Assembly: GCA_964483405.1 (NCBI GenBank) | Contig: CAZABC010000006.1 | Location: 36,310 to 100,309 of the forward strand | Direction: 5' to 3' | Length of the DNA: 64,000 nt | Source of the DNA: CAZABC01 sp964483405 | GTDB taxonomy: Bacteria; Chloroflexota; Limnocylindria; Limnocylindrales; CSP1-4 | Shown: piece by piece, positions 25,926 to 34,863 of the stretch | How the letters are laid out: each line of letters starts with the position of its first letter | How positions within the stretch are numbered: the stretch's first letter is position 1 | Made by a program: the position numbers and the translations under genes | Notes under the pieces: model-generated | Databases searched by the model: none | Told to the model about the DNA's origin: nothing | The model's input: the letters and a program-made list of their open reading frames with translations, nothing else

Positions 25926-26491
25926 GCGGGCCGATCCCCGGCATCCGGCTCGACCGGCTGGTCCGGCACGCCGATCCGCGCGGTTCGTTGCGCGAGGTCT
26001 GGCGGGCCAGCTGGTACGCGGGCGCCGGCGGCGCGGCGATCGACCCCGCGTCGGCCGCGGTCGCCGGGTTCGCCCAGGCGAACGTGTCGGTCTCGGCGCC
26101 GGGCGTCCTGCGGGGGCTCCACCTCCATCGTCGCCAGCTCGACCACTGGGTCGTCCTCGACGGCCGGGCGACCGTCGCCCTCGTCGACGTCCGGCCGATG
26201 CTCGACGGGGCCGCCCGCCCGGTCGTTGACGTCTTGGAGCTCGAGGCCGACGACCGGCTGGTGATCCCGGCGGGCGTCGCCCATGGCTTCCTCGCCCAAA
26301 CCCCGCTGACGCTGCTGTACCTCGTCACCGCCGAGTACGACGGGTCCGACGAGCTCGGCTTCGCCTGGGACGACCCGGTCGCCGGCGTCCCCTGGCCGGC
26401 CGCGCCGACCCCAGACGGACGGCCCGTCCTGTCCGACCGGGACCGCGCCGCCCCCTCGCTCCGCTCCCTGGTCGAGCGCCTGCGCGGCTGA
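25922..26491 (+). CDS. rfbC: dTDP-4-dehydrorhamnose 3,5-epimerase-like cupin
   Basis: This 189-residue cupin is in the RmlC position of the rhamnose operon. RGLHLHRRQ matches the RGLHyQ motif with the catalytic base His, and IPAGVAHGF matches the conserved IPxGxAHGF. The usual KLVRV segment reads DHWVVL, so the catalytic Lys is not present at its normal place. ALVDVRP fits DVAVDIR. It could be a diverged RmlC, or a related 3- or 5-only epimerase making a different 6-deoxyhexose. The GTG overlaps the rfbD stop. It is the last gene of the operon, with 253 bp of nothing recognisable after it. Confidence 0.75.
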   Translation: MSGPIPGIRLDRLVRHADPRGSLREVWRASWYAGAGGAAIDPASAAVAGFAQANVSVSAPGVLRGLHLHRRQLDHWVVLDGRATVALVDVRPMLDGAARPVVDVLELEADDRLVIPAGVAHGFLAQTPLTLLYLVTAEYDGSDELGFAWDDPVAGVPWPAAPTPDGRPVLSDRDRAAPSLRSLVERLRG

Positions 26492-26744
26492 GGCTTCCGG
26501 CTCGGCGCGGGTGTCGCCGCGCACCGGAACCGACCGGGGGACCCGCGCGGGGCACCGGACCGGACCCGGCCCGAGCGCACCCGACCGCACCACGCCGGGA
26601 CGATGGGGCTAGCGCCGCCGGTGACCATCCTGCGATACCGCGTGACCCCCGGTCGGTCGAGGCTGCGAGGGCGCCCAGCGTGACCCACGTCCGCCGACCC
26701 TCGGCGGCGCGATCGCCCGACCAGCGGAGCCTCGACCCGTCAGC

Positions 26745-29060
26745 ATGCGTCGACCGACCATCGCCCTCGTCCTCGCGCTCCTCGTCGTCGCCGGCCTCAC
26801 GGTGCCGGCGGCTCCGCCCGCCCGGGCGGCGGTCCCGACCGACCCCAAGGTCGTCGTCGTCGTCGGCGCGACGCACAGCGCCACGTCGAAGTACCGCAGC
26901 TACGCCGACGCGGTCGTCGCCGAGGCGCGGAAGTACACCCCCGACGTCGTCAAGGTCTACAGCCCCAACGCGACGTGGTCGGCCGTCCGCTCGGCGATGC
27001 AGGGCGCCTCGATCGTCGTCTACCTTGGCCACGGCAACGGCTTCCCGAGCCCGTACCGGTCGACGATGTGGCCGTACTCGCAGAACGGCTTCGGGCTCAA
27101 CGCCGCCGCCGGCCAGGGCGACTCGAACACCCAGTACTGGGGCGAGCACTACATCGCCAACGAGGTCCGACTGGCGCCGAACGCGGTCGTCCTGCTCAAC
27201 CACCTGTGCTACGCCTCGGGCAACTCCGAGCCGGGTCACGCCGAGCCGAGCCTCTCGGTCGCCCACCAGCGGATCGACAACTACGCGGCCGGCTTCCTCA
27301 AGGCCGGCGCCCGCGCGGTCGTCGCCGAGGGGCACGCCGACGTCGTCGGCTGGGTCCGCCTCCTGTTCACGACCCGCCAGAGGATCGAGGACGCGTTCGA
27401 CGGCTACCACGCGGCGAACGGCAACACGGTCTCCTGGCCGTCGAGCCGGAGCCCCGGCTACACGGCGTTCTCCGACCCCGACAGCCCCACGAAGGGCTTC
27501 TACCGATCGTTCGTCGGCCGGCCCGACCTCGAGACATCCGACGTCACCGGCGCGGCGTTCGCCGACTCGGGCGCCGACCCCGACGACTTCGTCGTCCCCG
27601 GTGCGGCCTCGGTCGGCGCCGACGGCGCCATCGCCCTGCCCGAGCCGCCGGTCCCCGCCACGGCCGACGCGTTCGAGACGCTGGCCGTCGACGGCACGCC
27701 GATCCCGGCCGACACGGCGCTCCGCGTGGTCGGGGAGGCCGAGCCCCTCGAGACCGGCGAGCGCGTCCTCGAGGTCGAGACGCTCGAGGGCGACCCGCTC
27801 GGCTGGGTCGTCGGCACGGCCCTCGTGCCGCGCGACAGCCTGCCGCCGACCGTCTGGGGGCTGCCCGACCGGCTGACCGTGACGCCCAACGGCGACGGCA
27901 CCGATGACCGCCTCGCCATCGACGGGAGCTTCTCCGAGCCGGTCGAGTGGCGGTTCCGGGTCCGGAACACGGCCGGGACCGTCGTCCACGAGGCGACCGG
28001 GAACGGTGACGCCCTCGTGGTCGACTGGGACGTGACGAGCGGTGGCAAGGCGGTCGCCGACGGCGAGTACACCTACTCGCTCGGCGCGGCCGACGAGTGG
28101 GGCAACGCGCCGCTGGCCCGGACCGGCCTCATCCTCGTCGACCGGCGACCGGACGCCCGGATCGGCGGCGCCGACCGCTACGCGACGGCCGCGGCGATCA
28201 GCAAGGCGACGTTCCCGGTCGGCGTCCCGGTCGCCTATGTCGCAACGGGCGCGAACTTCCCCGACGCGCTCGCCGGGGCCGCGGCGGCCGGCAAGAGCGG
28301 CGGCCCGGTCCTCCTCACGACCCCGGACGCGCTCCCGGCCGCGACCGCGACCGAGCTCGGCCGGCTCAAGCCGGGCCGGATCGTCGTCCTCGGCTCGACC
28401 GCGGTGGTCTCCGACGCGGTCAAGGCGGCCCTCGCCGCCTACACCGACGGCACGGTCACCCGGATCGGCGGCGCCGACCGCTACGCCACGGCAGCGAAGA
28501 TCAGCAAGGCCACGTTCCCGACCGGGGTCGAGGTCGCCTACGTCGCAACGGGCGCCAACTTCCCCGACGCCCTCGCCGGGGCCGCGGCCGCGGCGAAGAC
28601 CGGCGGCCCGGTCCTCCTCGTCGAGGCGGACACGATCCCCGCGCCGATCGCGGCCGAGCTGACCCGCCTCGCGCCCGGACGGATCGTCGTCCTCGGCTCG
28701 ACCGCGGTCGTGTCGGCCTCGGTCATGGCGGCCCTCGATGCCTATACCGACGGCTCGGTCACCCGGCTCGGCGGCGCCGACCGCTACGCCACCGCCGCGG
28801 CGATCAGCAAGGCGACATTCGGGCCCGGCGTGCCGACGTCGTACGTCGCGACCGGGGCCAACTTCCCCGACGCCCTCGCCGGGGCGGCGGCGGCCGGACG
28901 GACCGGCGGCCCGGTCCTCCTGGTCGGCCAGTGGAGCGTTCCCGCACCGACCGCGACCGAGCTCGGTCGCCTCGACCCGGCCCGCGTCTTCGTCCTCGGC
29001 TCGACCGCGGTCATCGACGACACGGTGAAGTACGCCGTCCGCGCCTACGAGACCCCGTAG
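26745..29060 (+). CDS. Secreted caspase-like domain protein with three cell-wall-binding type 2 repeats
   Basis: The protein is 771 residues. A signal peptide (RRPTIALVLALLVVAGLTV, cut near ARAA) precedes an N-terminal domain of about 30-270 with two hydrophobic strands ending in YLGHGNG (His96) and LLNHLCYASG (Cys155). This resembles the clan CD cysteine protease pattern, though catalysis is inferred. A FlgD-like Ig region follows (TVTPNGDGTDDRL, about 385-465). Three CW-binding-2 repeats of about 100 residues each begin RIGGADRYATA at about 470, 571 and 672. The protein should be exported and held non-covalently to wall polymers. The next gene shares the repeat type. Confidence 0.82.
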   Translation: MRRPTIALVLALLVVAGLTVPAAPPARAAVPTDPKVVVVVGATHSATSKYRSYADAVVAEARKYTPDVVKVYSPNATWSAVRSAMQGASIVVYLGHGNGFPSPYRSTMWPYSQNGFGLNAAAGQGDSNTQYWGEHYIANEVRLAPNAVVLLNHLCYASGNSEPGHAEPSLSVAHQRIDNYAAGFLKAGARAVVAEGHADVVGWVRLLFTTRQRIEDAFDGYHAANGNTVSWPSSRSPGYTAFSDPDSPTKGFYRSFVGRPDLETSDVTGAAFADSGADPDDFVVPGAASVGADGAIALPEPPVPATADAFETLAVDGTPIPADTALRVVGEAEPLETGERVLEVETLEGDPLGWVVGTALVPRDSLPPTVWGLPDRLTVTPNGDGTDDRLAIDGSFSEPVEWRFRVRNTAGTVVHEATGNGDALVVDWDVTSGGKAVADGEYTYSLGAADEWGNAPLARTGLILVDRRPDARIGGADRYATAAAISKATFPVGVPVAYVATGANFPDALAGAAAAGKSGGPVLLTTPDALPAATATELGRLKPGRIVVLGSTAVVSDAVKAALAAYTDGTVTRIGGADRYATAAKISKATFPTGVEVAYVATGANFPDALAGAAAAAKTGGPVLLVEADTIPAPIAAELTRLAPGRIVVLGSTAVVSASVMAALDAYTDGSVTRLGGADRYATAAAISKATFGPGVPTSYVATGANFPDALAGAAAAGRTGGPVLLVGQWSVPAPTATELGRLDPARVFVLGSTAVIDDTVKYAVRAYETP
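28155..29060 (+). repeat. Three tandem CW-binding-2 coding repeats, about 300 bp each
   Basis: Units start with codons for RIGGADRYATA near 28158, 28461 and RLGGADRYATA near 28767. They are clearly homologous but differ at many bases, unlike the repeats of the next gene. Confidence 0.85.
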
Positions 29061-29185
29061 CCCTCACGACCCGATCGCGGCCCGGCGGGTCGCGCCGCGG
29101 CCACCGCGGACCGCACCGGACCCGACCGTCCCGCACGGCCACAGGACCATGGGGGGGTGTCGCGACGCGATCCGCGCCGCGACGA

Positions 29186-29191
29186 TAGGCT
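29186..29191 (+). promoter_or_regulatory. Candidate -10 box for the GH18 gene
   Basis: TAGGCT lies 74 nt before the preferred TTG at 29265. An in-frame CTG would follow it by 7 nt, so a leaderless CTG start cannot be ruled out. Confidence 0.35.
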
Positions 29192-29264
29192 CCCGAACCT
29201 GGCCGGCCGTCCGCGAGCGACGGTCCGCGCCGGACGCGTCGTCGACCGATCCCGCGAGGCCGCC

Positions 29265-32200
29265 TTGATCGTCGCCAACCGCCCGCCGACCTGCCGCCCG
29301 TCCGTCGTCCGCGCGATGGCCGCGGCCGCCCTCCTCGCCGTGCTCGGCTCCTCCGTCGCCGCCCCGGCGGCGCAGGCCGTCGGCCCCGATCCGGGTCAAC
29401 GACCGGCAGCCGCGCCGGAGCTCGCGCCGTCGGCCGGCGGCGCCCTGCCGGGTGTCCACTACGAGGACTGGCTCCGCCACGCCGACGACGCCATCCCGTT
29501 CGAGCCGGGTGGCCGGGTGACCGTCCCGTTCCGGCCTCGGGCCGGCGACCGGGCCCGCGTCGGCGGCGGCAGGCCACGGGCGCTCCCGGCCGGCCGCGCC
29601 TCCGGACACCAGATGGCTGCGACCCCGCAGGGCCAGGCCTGGGCGCCGGTCCCCGGCGCGCTCGACGCCCCGGTCGACGCGCCGATCGTCGACCCGGGAT
29701 CGGTCGTCGACGCCGAGCCGAGCGGCTGGACGACGACGACCGCCACGCCGCCGGCGACCGACGCGGCTGCCGGCCTCCGCAAGGAGGTCTTCGGCTTCCT
29801 GCCGTACTGGGAGGTCTCCGACACCTCGACAACGCTCGACTACGACGTCCTCTCGACGATCGCCTACTTCGGCGTCGGGGCCGACCGCTACGGCAACCTC
29901 GTCAAGCGCGACGCGGACGGCTCGGTCAGCACCGGCTGGGGGGGCTGGACGAGCACGCGGCTGACCTCGATCATCGACGCCGCCCACCGCCACGGGACCC
30001 GGGTGGTCCTGACCGTCCAGGCCTTCGCCTGGACCGACCTCCAGCAGGCGCACCAGGCGGCGCTCCTCGGCAGCCCGGCGGCGCGCACCAACCTCGCCAG
30101 GCAGGCGGTCGCGGCCGTCCGCGACCGTGGCGCCGACGGGATCAACCTCGACTTCGAGCCGATCGTGTCGGGCTACGCCGACGAGTTCACCGCGCTCGTC
30201 CGCGAGATCCGGACCGGTCTGGACGCGGTCGCACCCGGCTACCAGCTGACCTTCGACACGACCGGCTGGATCGGCAACTACCCGATCGAGGCGGCGACCG
30301 CCCCGGGCGGGGCCGACGCGATCTTCGTCATGGGCTACGACTACCGGACCGCCAGTGCGACGCGGGCCGGGTCGATCGCGCCGCTCCGCAACGCCGGCTA
30401 CGACATCGTCGACACGCTCGACGCCTACCTCGCCCGGGTCTCCGGCGACAAGCTCATCCTCGGCGTCCCGTACTACGGCCGGGCCTGGTCGACGACGTCC
30501 GACGCGCTCAACGCGACGACGCAGACCGGGGAGAAGTACGGCTACTCGAGCGCCGTGATCTACACGACGGCGGTCGAGTATCTCGCCGAGCATGGCCGGC
30601 GCTACGACGCGGCCGAGGATGTCGCCTGGACGGCCTACCGCCGCCAGAACTGCACGTCGACCTATGGCTGCGTCACCTCCTGGCGCGAGCTGTACATCGA
30701 CGACGTCACGGCGCTCAAGGCGAAGTACGATCTCGTCAACCGGCGCGGCCTGCGCGGCGTCGGGATCTGGGCCCTCGGCTACGACGGGACCCGGACCGAG
30801 CTCTACGCGGCCCTCGCTGCGAAGTTCCTCGACGACACGACGCCGCCGCGGGCGGGTGTCCGGCCGCTCGAGCCCGTCGCCCGGATCGAGGGCGTCGGGG
30901 TGGCCTGGACGGGCGCCGATGAGACCGGCGTCGTCTCGTACGACGTCCAGGTGGCGCGCGACGGCGGGGCGTGGACCGACTGGCTGACCGGGACGACGGC
31001 GACGACCGACCGCTTCCCGGCCGCGAGCGGCCACCGCTATGCCTTCCGCGTCCGAGCGCGGGACAGCCACGGCAACGTCTCGGCCTGGGACATCGCGACG
31101 ACCGACGCGGCCCCGTCGACGATCGCCGTCGGCGGCTTCGTCCGGGTCGGGATCGACGGGCTCGCTCGCCGTTCCTCCGCCGACACGAGCGCGACGAAGG
31201 TCGGCGAGCTGCGGACCGGCGATCTCCTCCAGGTCACCGGCGGGCCGGTCGCCGCGGACGGCTACACGTGGTGGCGCCTGAGCGGGCCGCTCAGCGCCTG
31301 GGGCCCGGTCGAGGAGCTCGGCGACGAGACCTGGTCGGCCGCCGGCACGGCGTCGACCACCTACCTCGCGCCACGCCAGGCGCCGAACGTCACCGTCGTC
31401 GACGCGGCGATCGCCGGCCTTCGCTTCGGCGCGACGACGTTCTCGCCGAACGGGGACGGCACCGCGGATCGACTCCGGGTCAGCTGGACGAACGACCGCG
31501 CCTTCGACGCGATGACGCTCCTCGTCCATCGGCCGGACGGGACGCTCGTCGGCCGCCACGCGCTCGGCGCCCAGGCCGCCGGCGACCGGACGGTATTCTG
31601 GGACGGGCGAGCCGACGACGGCCCCGTGGCGGACGGCGACGTCGTCCTGACGCTGACCGGAACGGCCGGCCCGGCGACCTACATGGCGCCCGCCCCGGCG
31701 CCGCTGCCGGCCTCGCTCGCGACGGCGTACCAGGTCACGATCGACCGTTTCGTGACGGCCCGGATCGCGGGCGCCGACCGCTACGCGACCGCCGCGGCGG
31801 TGTCCGCGGCGACGTTCAAGACCGGCGCCCCCGTCGCCTACGTCGCGACCGGGTCCGACTTCCCCGACGCCCTCGCCGGCTCGGTCGCCGCGGCCCGCGC
31901 CGGCGGCCCGATCCTGCTCGTCGGGCGCGACACCCTGCCGGCCGCGACGGCGACCGAGCTCGCCCGGCTCGAGCCCGGCCGGATCGTCGTCCTCGGCGCG
32001 CCCGCGGTCGTCAGCGACGGCGTCCTGGCCAGGCTCCGGCCGTACGCGACGAGCGGCAGCGTCACCCGGATCGCGGGCGCCGACCGCTACGCGACCGCCG
32101 CGGCGGTGTCCGCGGCGACNNNNNNNNNNNNNNNNNNNNNNNNNNNNNNNNNNNNNNNNNNNNNNNNNNNNNNNNNNNNNNNNNNNNNNNNNNNNNNNNN

Positions 32201-32521
32201 NNNNNNNNNNNNNNNNNNNCCCGGATCGCGGGCGCCGACCGCTACGCGACCGCCGCGGCGGTGTCCGCGGCGACGTTCAAGACCGGCGCCCCCGTCGCCT
32301 ACGTCGCGACCGGGTCCGACTTCCCCGACGCCCTCGCCGGCTCGGTCGCCGCGGCCCGCGCCGGCGGCCCGATCCTGCTCGTCGGGCGCGACACCCTGCC
32401 GGCCGCGACGGCGACCGAGCTCGCCCGGCTCGAGCCCGGCCGGATCGTCGTCCTCGGCGCGCCCGCGGTCGTCAGCGACGGCGTCCTGGCCGCGGCGAAG
32501 GCCGCGGCCCTCGCCCGCTGA
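29265..32521 (+). CDS. Secreted GH18-type glycosidase with SH3-like, Ig-like and CW-binding-2 repeats (interrupted by gap)
   Basis: A signal peptide (RAMAAAALLAVLGSSVAAPAAQA) leads into a linker and a GH18 domain (from about residue 165) starting KEVFGFLPYWEVSD. The active-site motif DGINLDFEP contains the catalytic Glu. An FnIII-like segment, an SH3-like module (DLLQVTGGPV), a FlgD-like Ig (FSPNGDGTADRL) and CW-binding-2 repeats (RIAGADRYATA) follow. The 100-N gap at 32120-32219 cuts inside the second repeat, and the frame after the gap is offset only because the gap is a placeholder. It probably hydrolyses wall glycan or chitin-like polymers. The start is uncertain: TTG 29265 has GAGG 5 nt upstream, and ATG 29316 is an alternative. 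Confidence 0.82.
31761..32491 (+). repeat. Near-perfect CW-binding-2 DNA repeats flanking the gap
   Basis: The 270-bp segments 31761-32030 and 32222-32491 look identical base for base. A further copy starts at 32067, giving a repeat period of 306 bp. The gap lies inside this array, so copy number is uncertain. Confidence 0.9.
32120..32219. other. Assembly gap (100 N) inside the repeat array
   Basis: The gap sits between identical repeat ends. With a 306-bp period the true missing sequence should be about 251 bp, or that plus whole multiples of 306 bp. Confidence 0.9.
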
Positions 32522-32602
32522 GCCGCCCGGGGCGGCCGCGGTCGCCGCTGCCCGGTTCGCCTCGGCCCGAGCCTCACCGGCCAAGGCCCGCGGGTCGGCG
32601 GC

Positions 32603-32608
32603 TACACT
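32603..32608 (+). promoter_or_regulatory. Leaderless -10 box for the Dpm-like gene
   Basis: TACACT ends 7 nt before the ATG at 32616. Confidence 0.65.
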
Positions 32609-32615
32609 CGCGGGC

Positions 32616-33386
32616 ATGACGGACCAGCTGCCCGGCGCCACGGATCAGCCGCTCGGCAGCGGGACCTGGGTCGTCCTGCCGACCTACGACGAGGCGGAGA
32701 ACCTGCCGGGGATCGGGGCTGCCGTCCTCGAGGTGCTGCCGGGCGCGACGCTCCTCGTCGTCGACGACGCCTCGCCCGACGGCACGGGCGAGCTCGCCGA
32801 CCGCCTCGCCGCCGCCGACGGGCGGATCCGCGTCCTCCACCGGCCCGGCAAGCAGGGCCTCGGGCGGGCCTACCTCGACGGGTTCCGGGTCGCGATCGAC
32901 GGGGGCGCGAGCGCGGTCGTCCAGATGGACGCCGACTGGTCGCACGACCCGGGCGCCCTGCCATCGCTCATCGGTCCGGTCGCCGCCGGGACCGCCGACC
33001 TCGTCATCGGGTCGCGCTACGCCCGCGGCGGGCGGGTCGAGGACTGGGGCCTGGGGCGGCGGGTCATCTCGCGCGGCGGGAGCCTGTTCGCCAAGGTCGT
33101 CCTGTGGCTCGGCCCGAACGACCTGACGGGCGGGTTCAAGGCCTGGCGCGCGTCGACGCTCGCGGCGATCCCGTTCGCGGGTGTCCACGCCGGCGGCTAC
33201 GTCTTCCAGATCGAGATGACGTTTCGCGCCTCGCGCGCCGGCGCCCGCATCCAGGAGGTGCCGATCACCTTCCGCGACCGGCGCGTCGGGCAGTCCAAGA
33301 TGAGCCGCCGGATCATCGCCGAGGCGCTCGTCGTCGTCGTCCAGCTCCGGCTCGAGGAGATCGGCCGACGCGTCGGTCGCCGCTGA
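32616..33386 (+). CDS. Polyprenol-phosphate mannose synthase-like GT2 glycosyltransferase
   Basis: This 256-residue protein is a soluble DPM1-type GT2 domain with no added membrane helices. The motifs are VVLPTYDEAENL, VVDDASPDGTGE, the metal-binding QMDADWSHDP (DxD-like), GSRYARGG and DLTGGFKAWR. The C-terminus VPITFRDRRVGQSKMS is characteristic of Dpm1/Ppm. Such enzymes load mannose (or a related sugar) onto polyprenyl phosphate for extracytoplasmic glycosylation. No partner GT-C mannosyltransferase is visible in the window. The start is fixed by the leaderless box. Confidence 0.9.
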   Translation: MTDQLPGATDQPLGSGTWVVLPTYDEAENLPGIGAAVLEVLPGATLLVVDDASPDGTGELADRLAAADGRIRVLHRPGKQGLGRAYLDGFRVAIDGGASAVVQMDADWSHDPGALPSLIGPVAAGTADLVIGSRYARGGRVEDWGLGRRVISRGGSLFAKVVLWLGPNDLTGGFKAWRASTLAAIPFAGVHAGGYVFQIEMTFRASRAGARIQEVPITFRDRRVGQSKMSRRIIAEALVVVVQLRLEEIGRRVGRR

Positions 33387-33410
33387 GGTCGCGGTCCCGG
33401 GCGCGGCGGC

Positions 33411-34649
33411 TCAGGTCGGCCGGGTCTGGTCCTTCGCCGGCGGCACCACCGGCACCTTCCCGTCCGCCACGACCACCTTCGAGCCCGTCCGGAGGACCTG
33501 GACGAACGTCTGGCCGACGGTGAGCACGACGGGCTTGCCGGCCGCGTCGAAGAAGCGGGTCGGCTCGGTCAGCGCGTCCTTCCGCCAGGTTCCCTTGATC
33601 GTCCGTCCGTTCGTCGCGACCCAGGCGACGCCCTCCCCGACGACGTCGGCCTCGAGTCGCCCCTTCTGCGGCGCGCCGTCGGCCAGCCGGCTGAACCGGA
33701 CGAGCATGACGACGACGTTCGTCGGCGCGACCGGCTGCTCCGTCGTCGCATCGACCTGGCGCTTCTCGCCGGTCACCGAGCGGAGGTACGTGTTCGTCGC
33801 CCGGTCGTAGCGGTAGCCGACGGTGTTCGCCGGATAGCTGACCTCGATCCGGCCGCCGACCGGCCGGTGACGGAGCGGCGTGGCCGGCCCGAAGACCCAG
33901 GCCGGCTCGGGGACGGTCTCGAAGTCGGGCGCGCCCACGGCGACCTGGAGGGCCCGCAGCCGCTTCCCGTCGGTGTACACGTTGTGCGGCGCCGGCCGGG
34001 TCCGGACCCGGCCGAGATACTTCCCGTTGCGGCCGCCCCAGCGGAACTCGTCGGCGTTCCAGACGAGCTGTCCGCCGCCCGACGTGCGGAGCGTCTGCTG
34101 GGCGAGCGGCGAGCCGCCGACGTGGACGTACAGGGCCCGCCACTCCGCCGCCCAGGCGATGTAGTAGTGGCGCGCGCTCCGGACGGGGCCGACCGACGGC
34201 GGGTCGCCCTCGCCGAAGACGAGCATGTAGCGCGGGATGCCGCCCTCGGCCGGGGCGTGCCAGACGACCGACGCGTCGGTGAAGCCCGATTGCGGCCGGG
34301 CCGGCCGGAGGTCGTCGACCATGACGGCGATCGGCCGCCGGAGGGCGAGGGCCTCGGGGACGAGCCGGCCGGTCAGCGGCGCCGGGACGAGGGCCGGCGA
34401 CGGCGAAGGCGACGGCGACGGCGTCGGCGTCGGGCTGGGCGAGGGGCTCGGGCTCGGGCTCGGCGAGGGGCTCGGAGACGGCGACGGGCCCTGGGACGGC
34501 GCCTGGCTCGCGGGGACGACCCCGCCGGTCGCCGTCGCCCCGGCTCCGGTCGGCATCGCCGGTCCGCAGCCGGCGGCGACGGTCGAGACCACGAGCAGCG
34601 CCGCGAGGAGCACGGCCGGGAGCGGCCCGGCGGTGCGTCCGTGTCCCAT
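33411..34649 (-). CDS. DUF3048-type lipoprotein
   Basis: This 412-residue protein begins with a lipoprotein signal whose lipobox is VAAGC (Cys about residue 25). A long Pro-Ser repeat linker (about 45-90) follows, then a globular domain starting RPIAVMVDDLRPARPQSGFTDASVVWHAPAEGG. That is the DUF3048 signature, as are ARHYYIAWAAEW and the closing GTWRKDALTEPTRFFDAAGKPVVL. Related YerB proteins are envelope lipoproteins of unsettled function. The ATG at 34649 has GGGAGG/GAGGGG runs upstream. A minus-strand TATCCT at 34716-34721 is the likely promoter. It is divergent from the wbp-like cluster and converges on the Dpm-like gene, 24 bp away. Confidence 0.85.
   Translation of the reverse strand: MGHGRTAGPLPAVLLAALLVVSTVAAGCGPAMPTGAGATATGGVVPASQAPSQGPSPSPSPSPSPSPSPSPSPTPTPSPSPSPSPALVPAPLTGRLVPEALALRRPIAVMVDDLRPARPQSGFTDASVVWHAPAEGGIPRYMLVFGEGDPPSVGPVRSARHYYIAWAAEWRALYVHVGGSPLAQQTLRTSGGGQLVWNADEFRWGGRNGKYLGRVRTRPAPHNVYTDGKRLRALQVAVGAPDFETVPEPAWVFGPATPLRHRPVGGRIEVSYPANTVGYRYDRATNTYLRSVTGEKRQVDATTEQPVAPTNVVVMLVRFSRLADGAPQKGRLEADVVGEGVAWVATNGRTIKGTWRKDALTEPTRFFDAAGKPVVLTVGQTFVQVLRTGSKVVVADGKVPVVPPAKDQTRPT
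34393..34490 (-). repeat. Pro-Ser/Pro-Thr codon repeat in the DUF3048 gene
   Basis: A simple-sequence tract of GAGCCC/GACGCC-like codons (read on the minus strand) encodes an extended PS/PT linker between the lipid anchor and the folded domain. Confidence 0.8.
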
Positions 34650-34715
34650 CGGCCCCTCGGCCCTCCCATCGCGGATCGTCGGCGAGCGGGGATGCCCCGA
34701 CGTCGCGCCCGGCGG

Positions 34716-34721
34716 AGGATA
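34716..34721 (-). promoter_or_regulatory. Candidate -10 box for the DUF3048 gene
   Basis: TATCCT on the minus strand lies about 66 nt before the ATG at 34649. It is 41 bp from the divergent wbpD-like promoter. Confidence 0.4.
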
Positions 34722-34762
34722 CCGCGGACCCTCGACCGGCCGGGCGGAGGGCGGTCCTCGGC

Positions 34763-34768
34763 TATACT
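34763..34768 (+). promoter_or_regulatory. Candidate -10 box for the wbp-like operon
   Basis: TATACT lies 95 nt before the GTG at 34864. An AAGGAG at 34847-34852 supplies a ribosome binding site, so the operon has a leader, unlike many genes here. Confidence 0.55.
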
Positions 34769-34863
34769 CGCTGACCGGTCCTCGTCGCGCGGCGCCCGTT
34801 CTCCCACGCGCCCCGGACCCGGCCCGAGCCGAGGCCGATCCAGCCGAAGGAGCGCCCGCACCC

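Noticed and set aside
32100..32260. Apparent frameshift in the GH18 gene
   Set aside because: The change of frame occurs only across the 100-N gap. With a 306-bp repeat period the frame is restored, so no mutation needs to be invoked.
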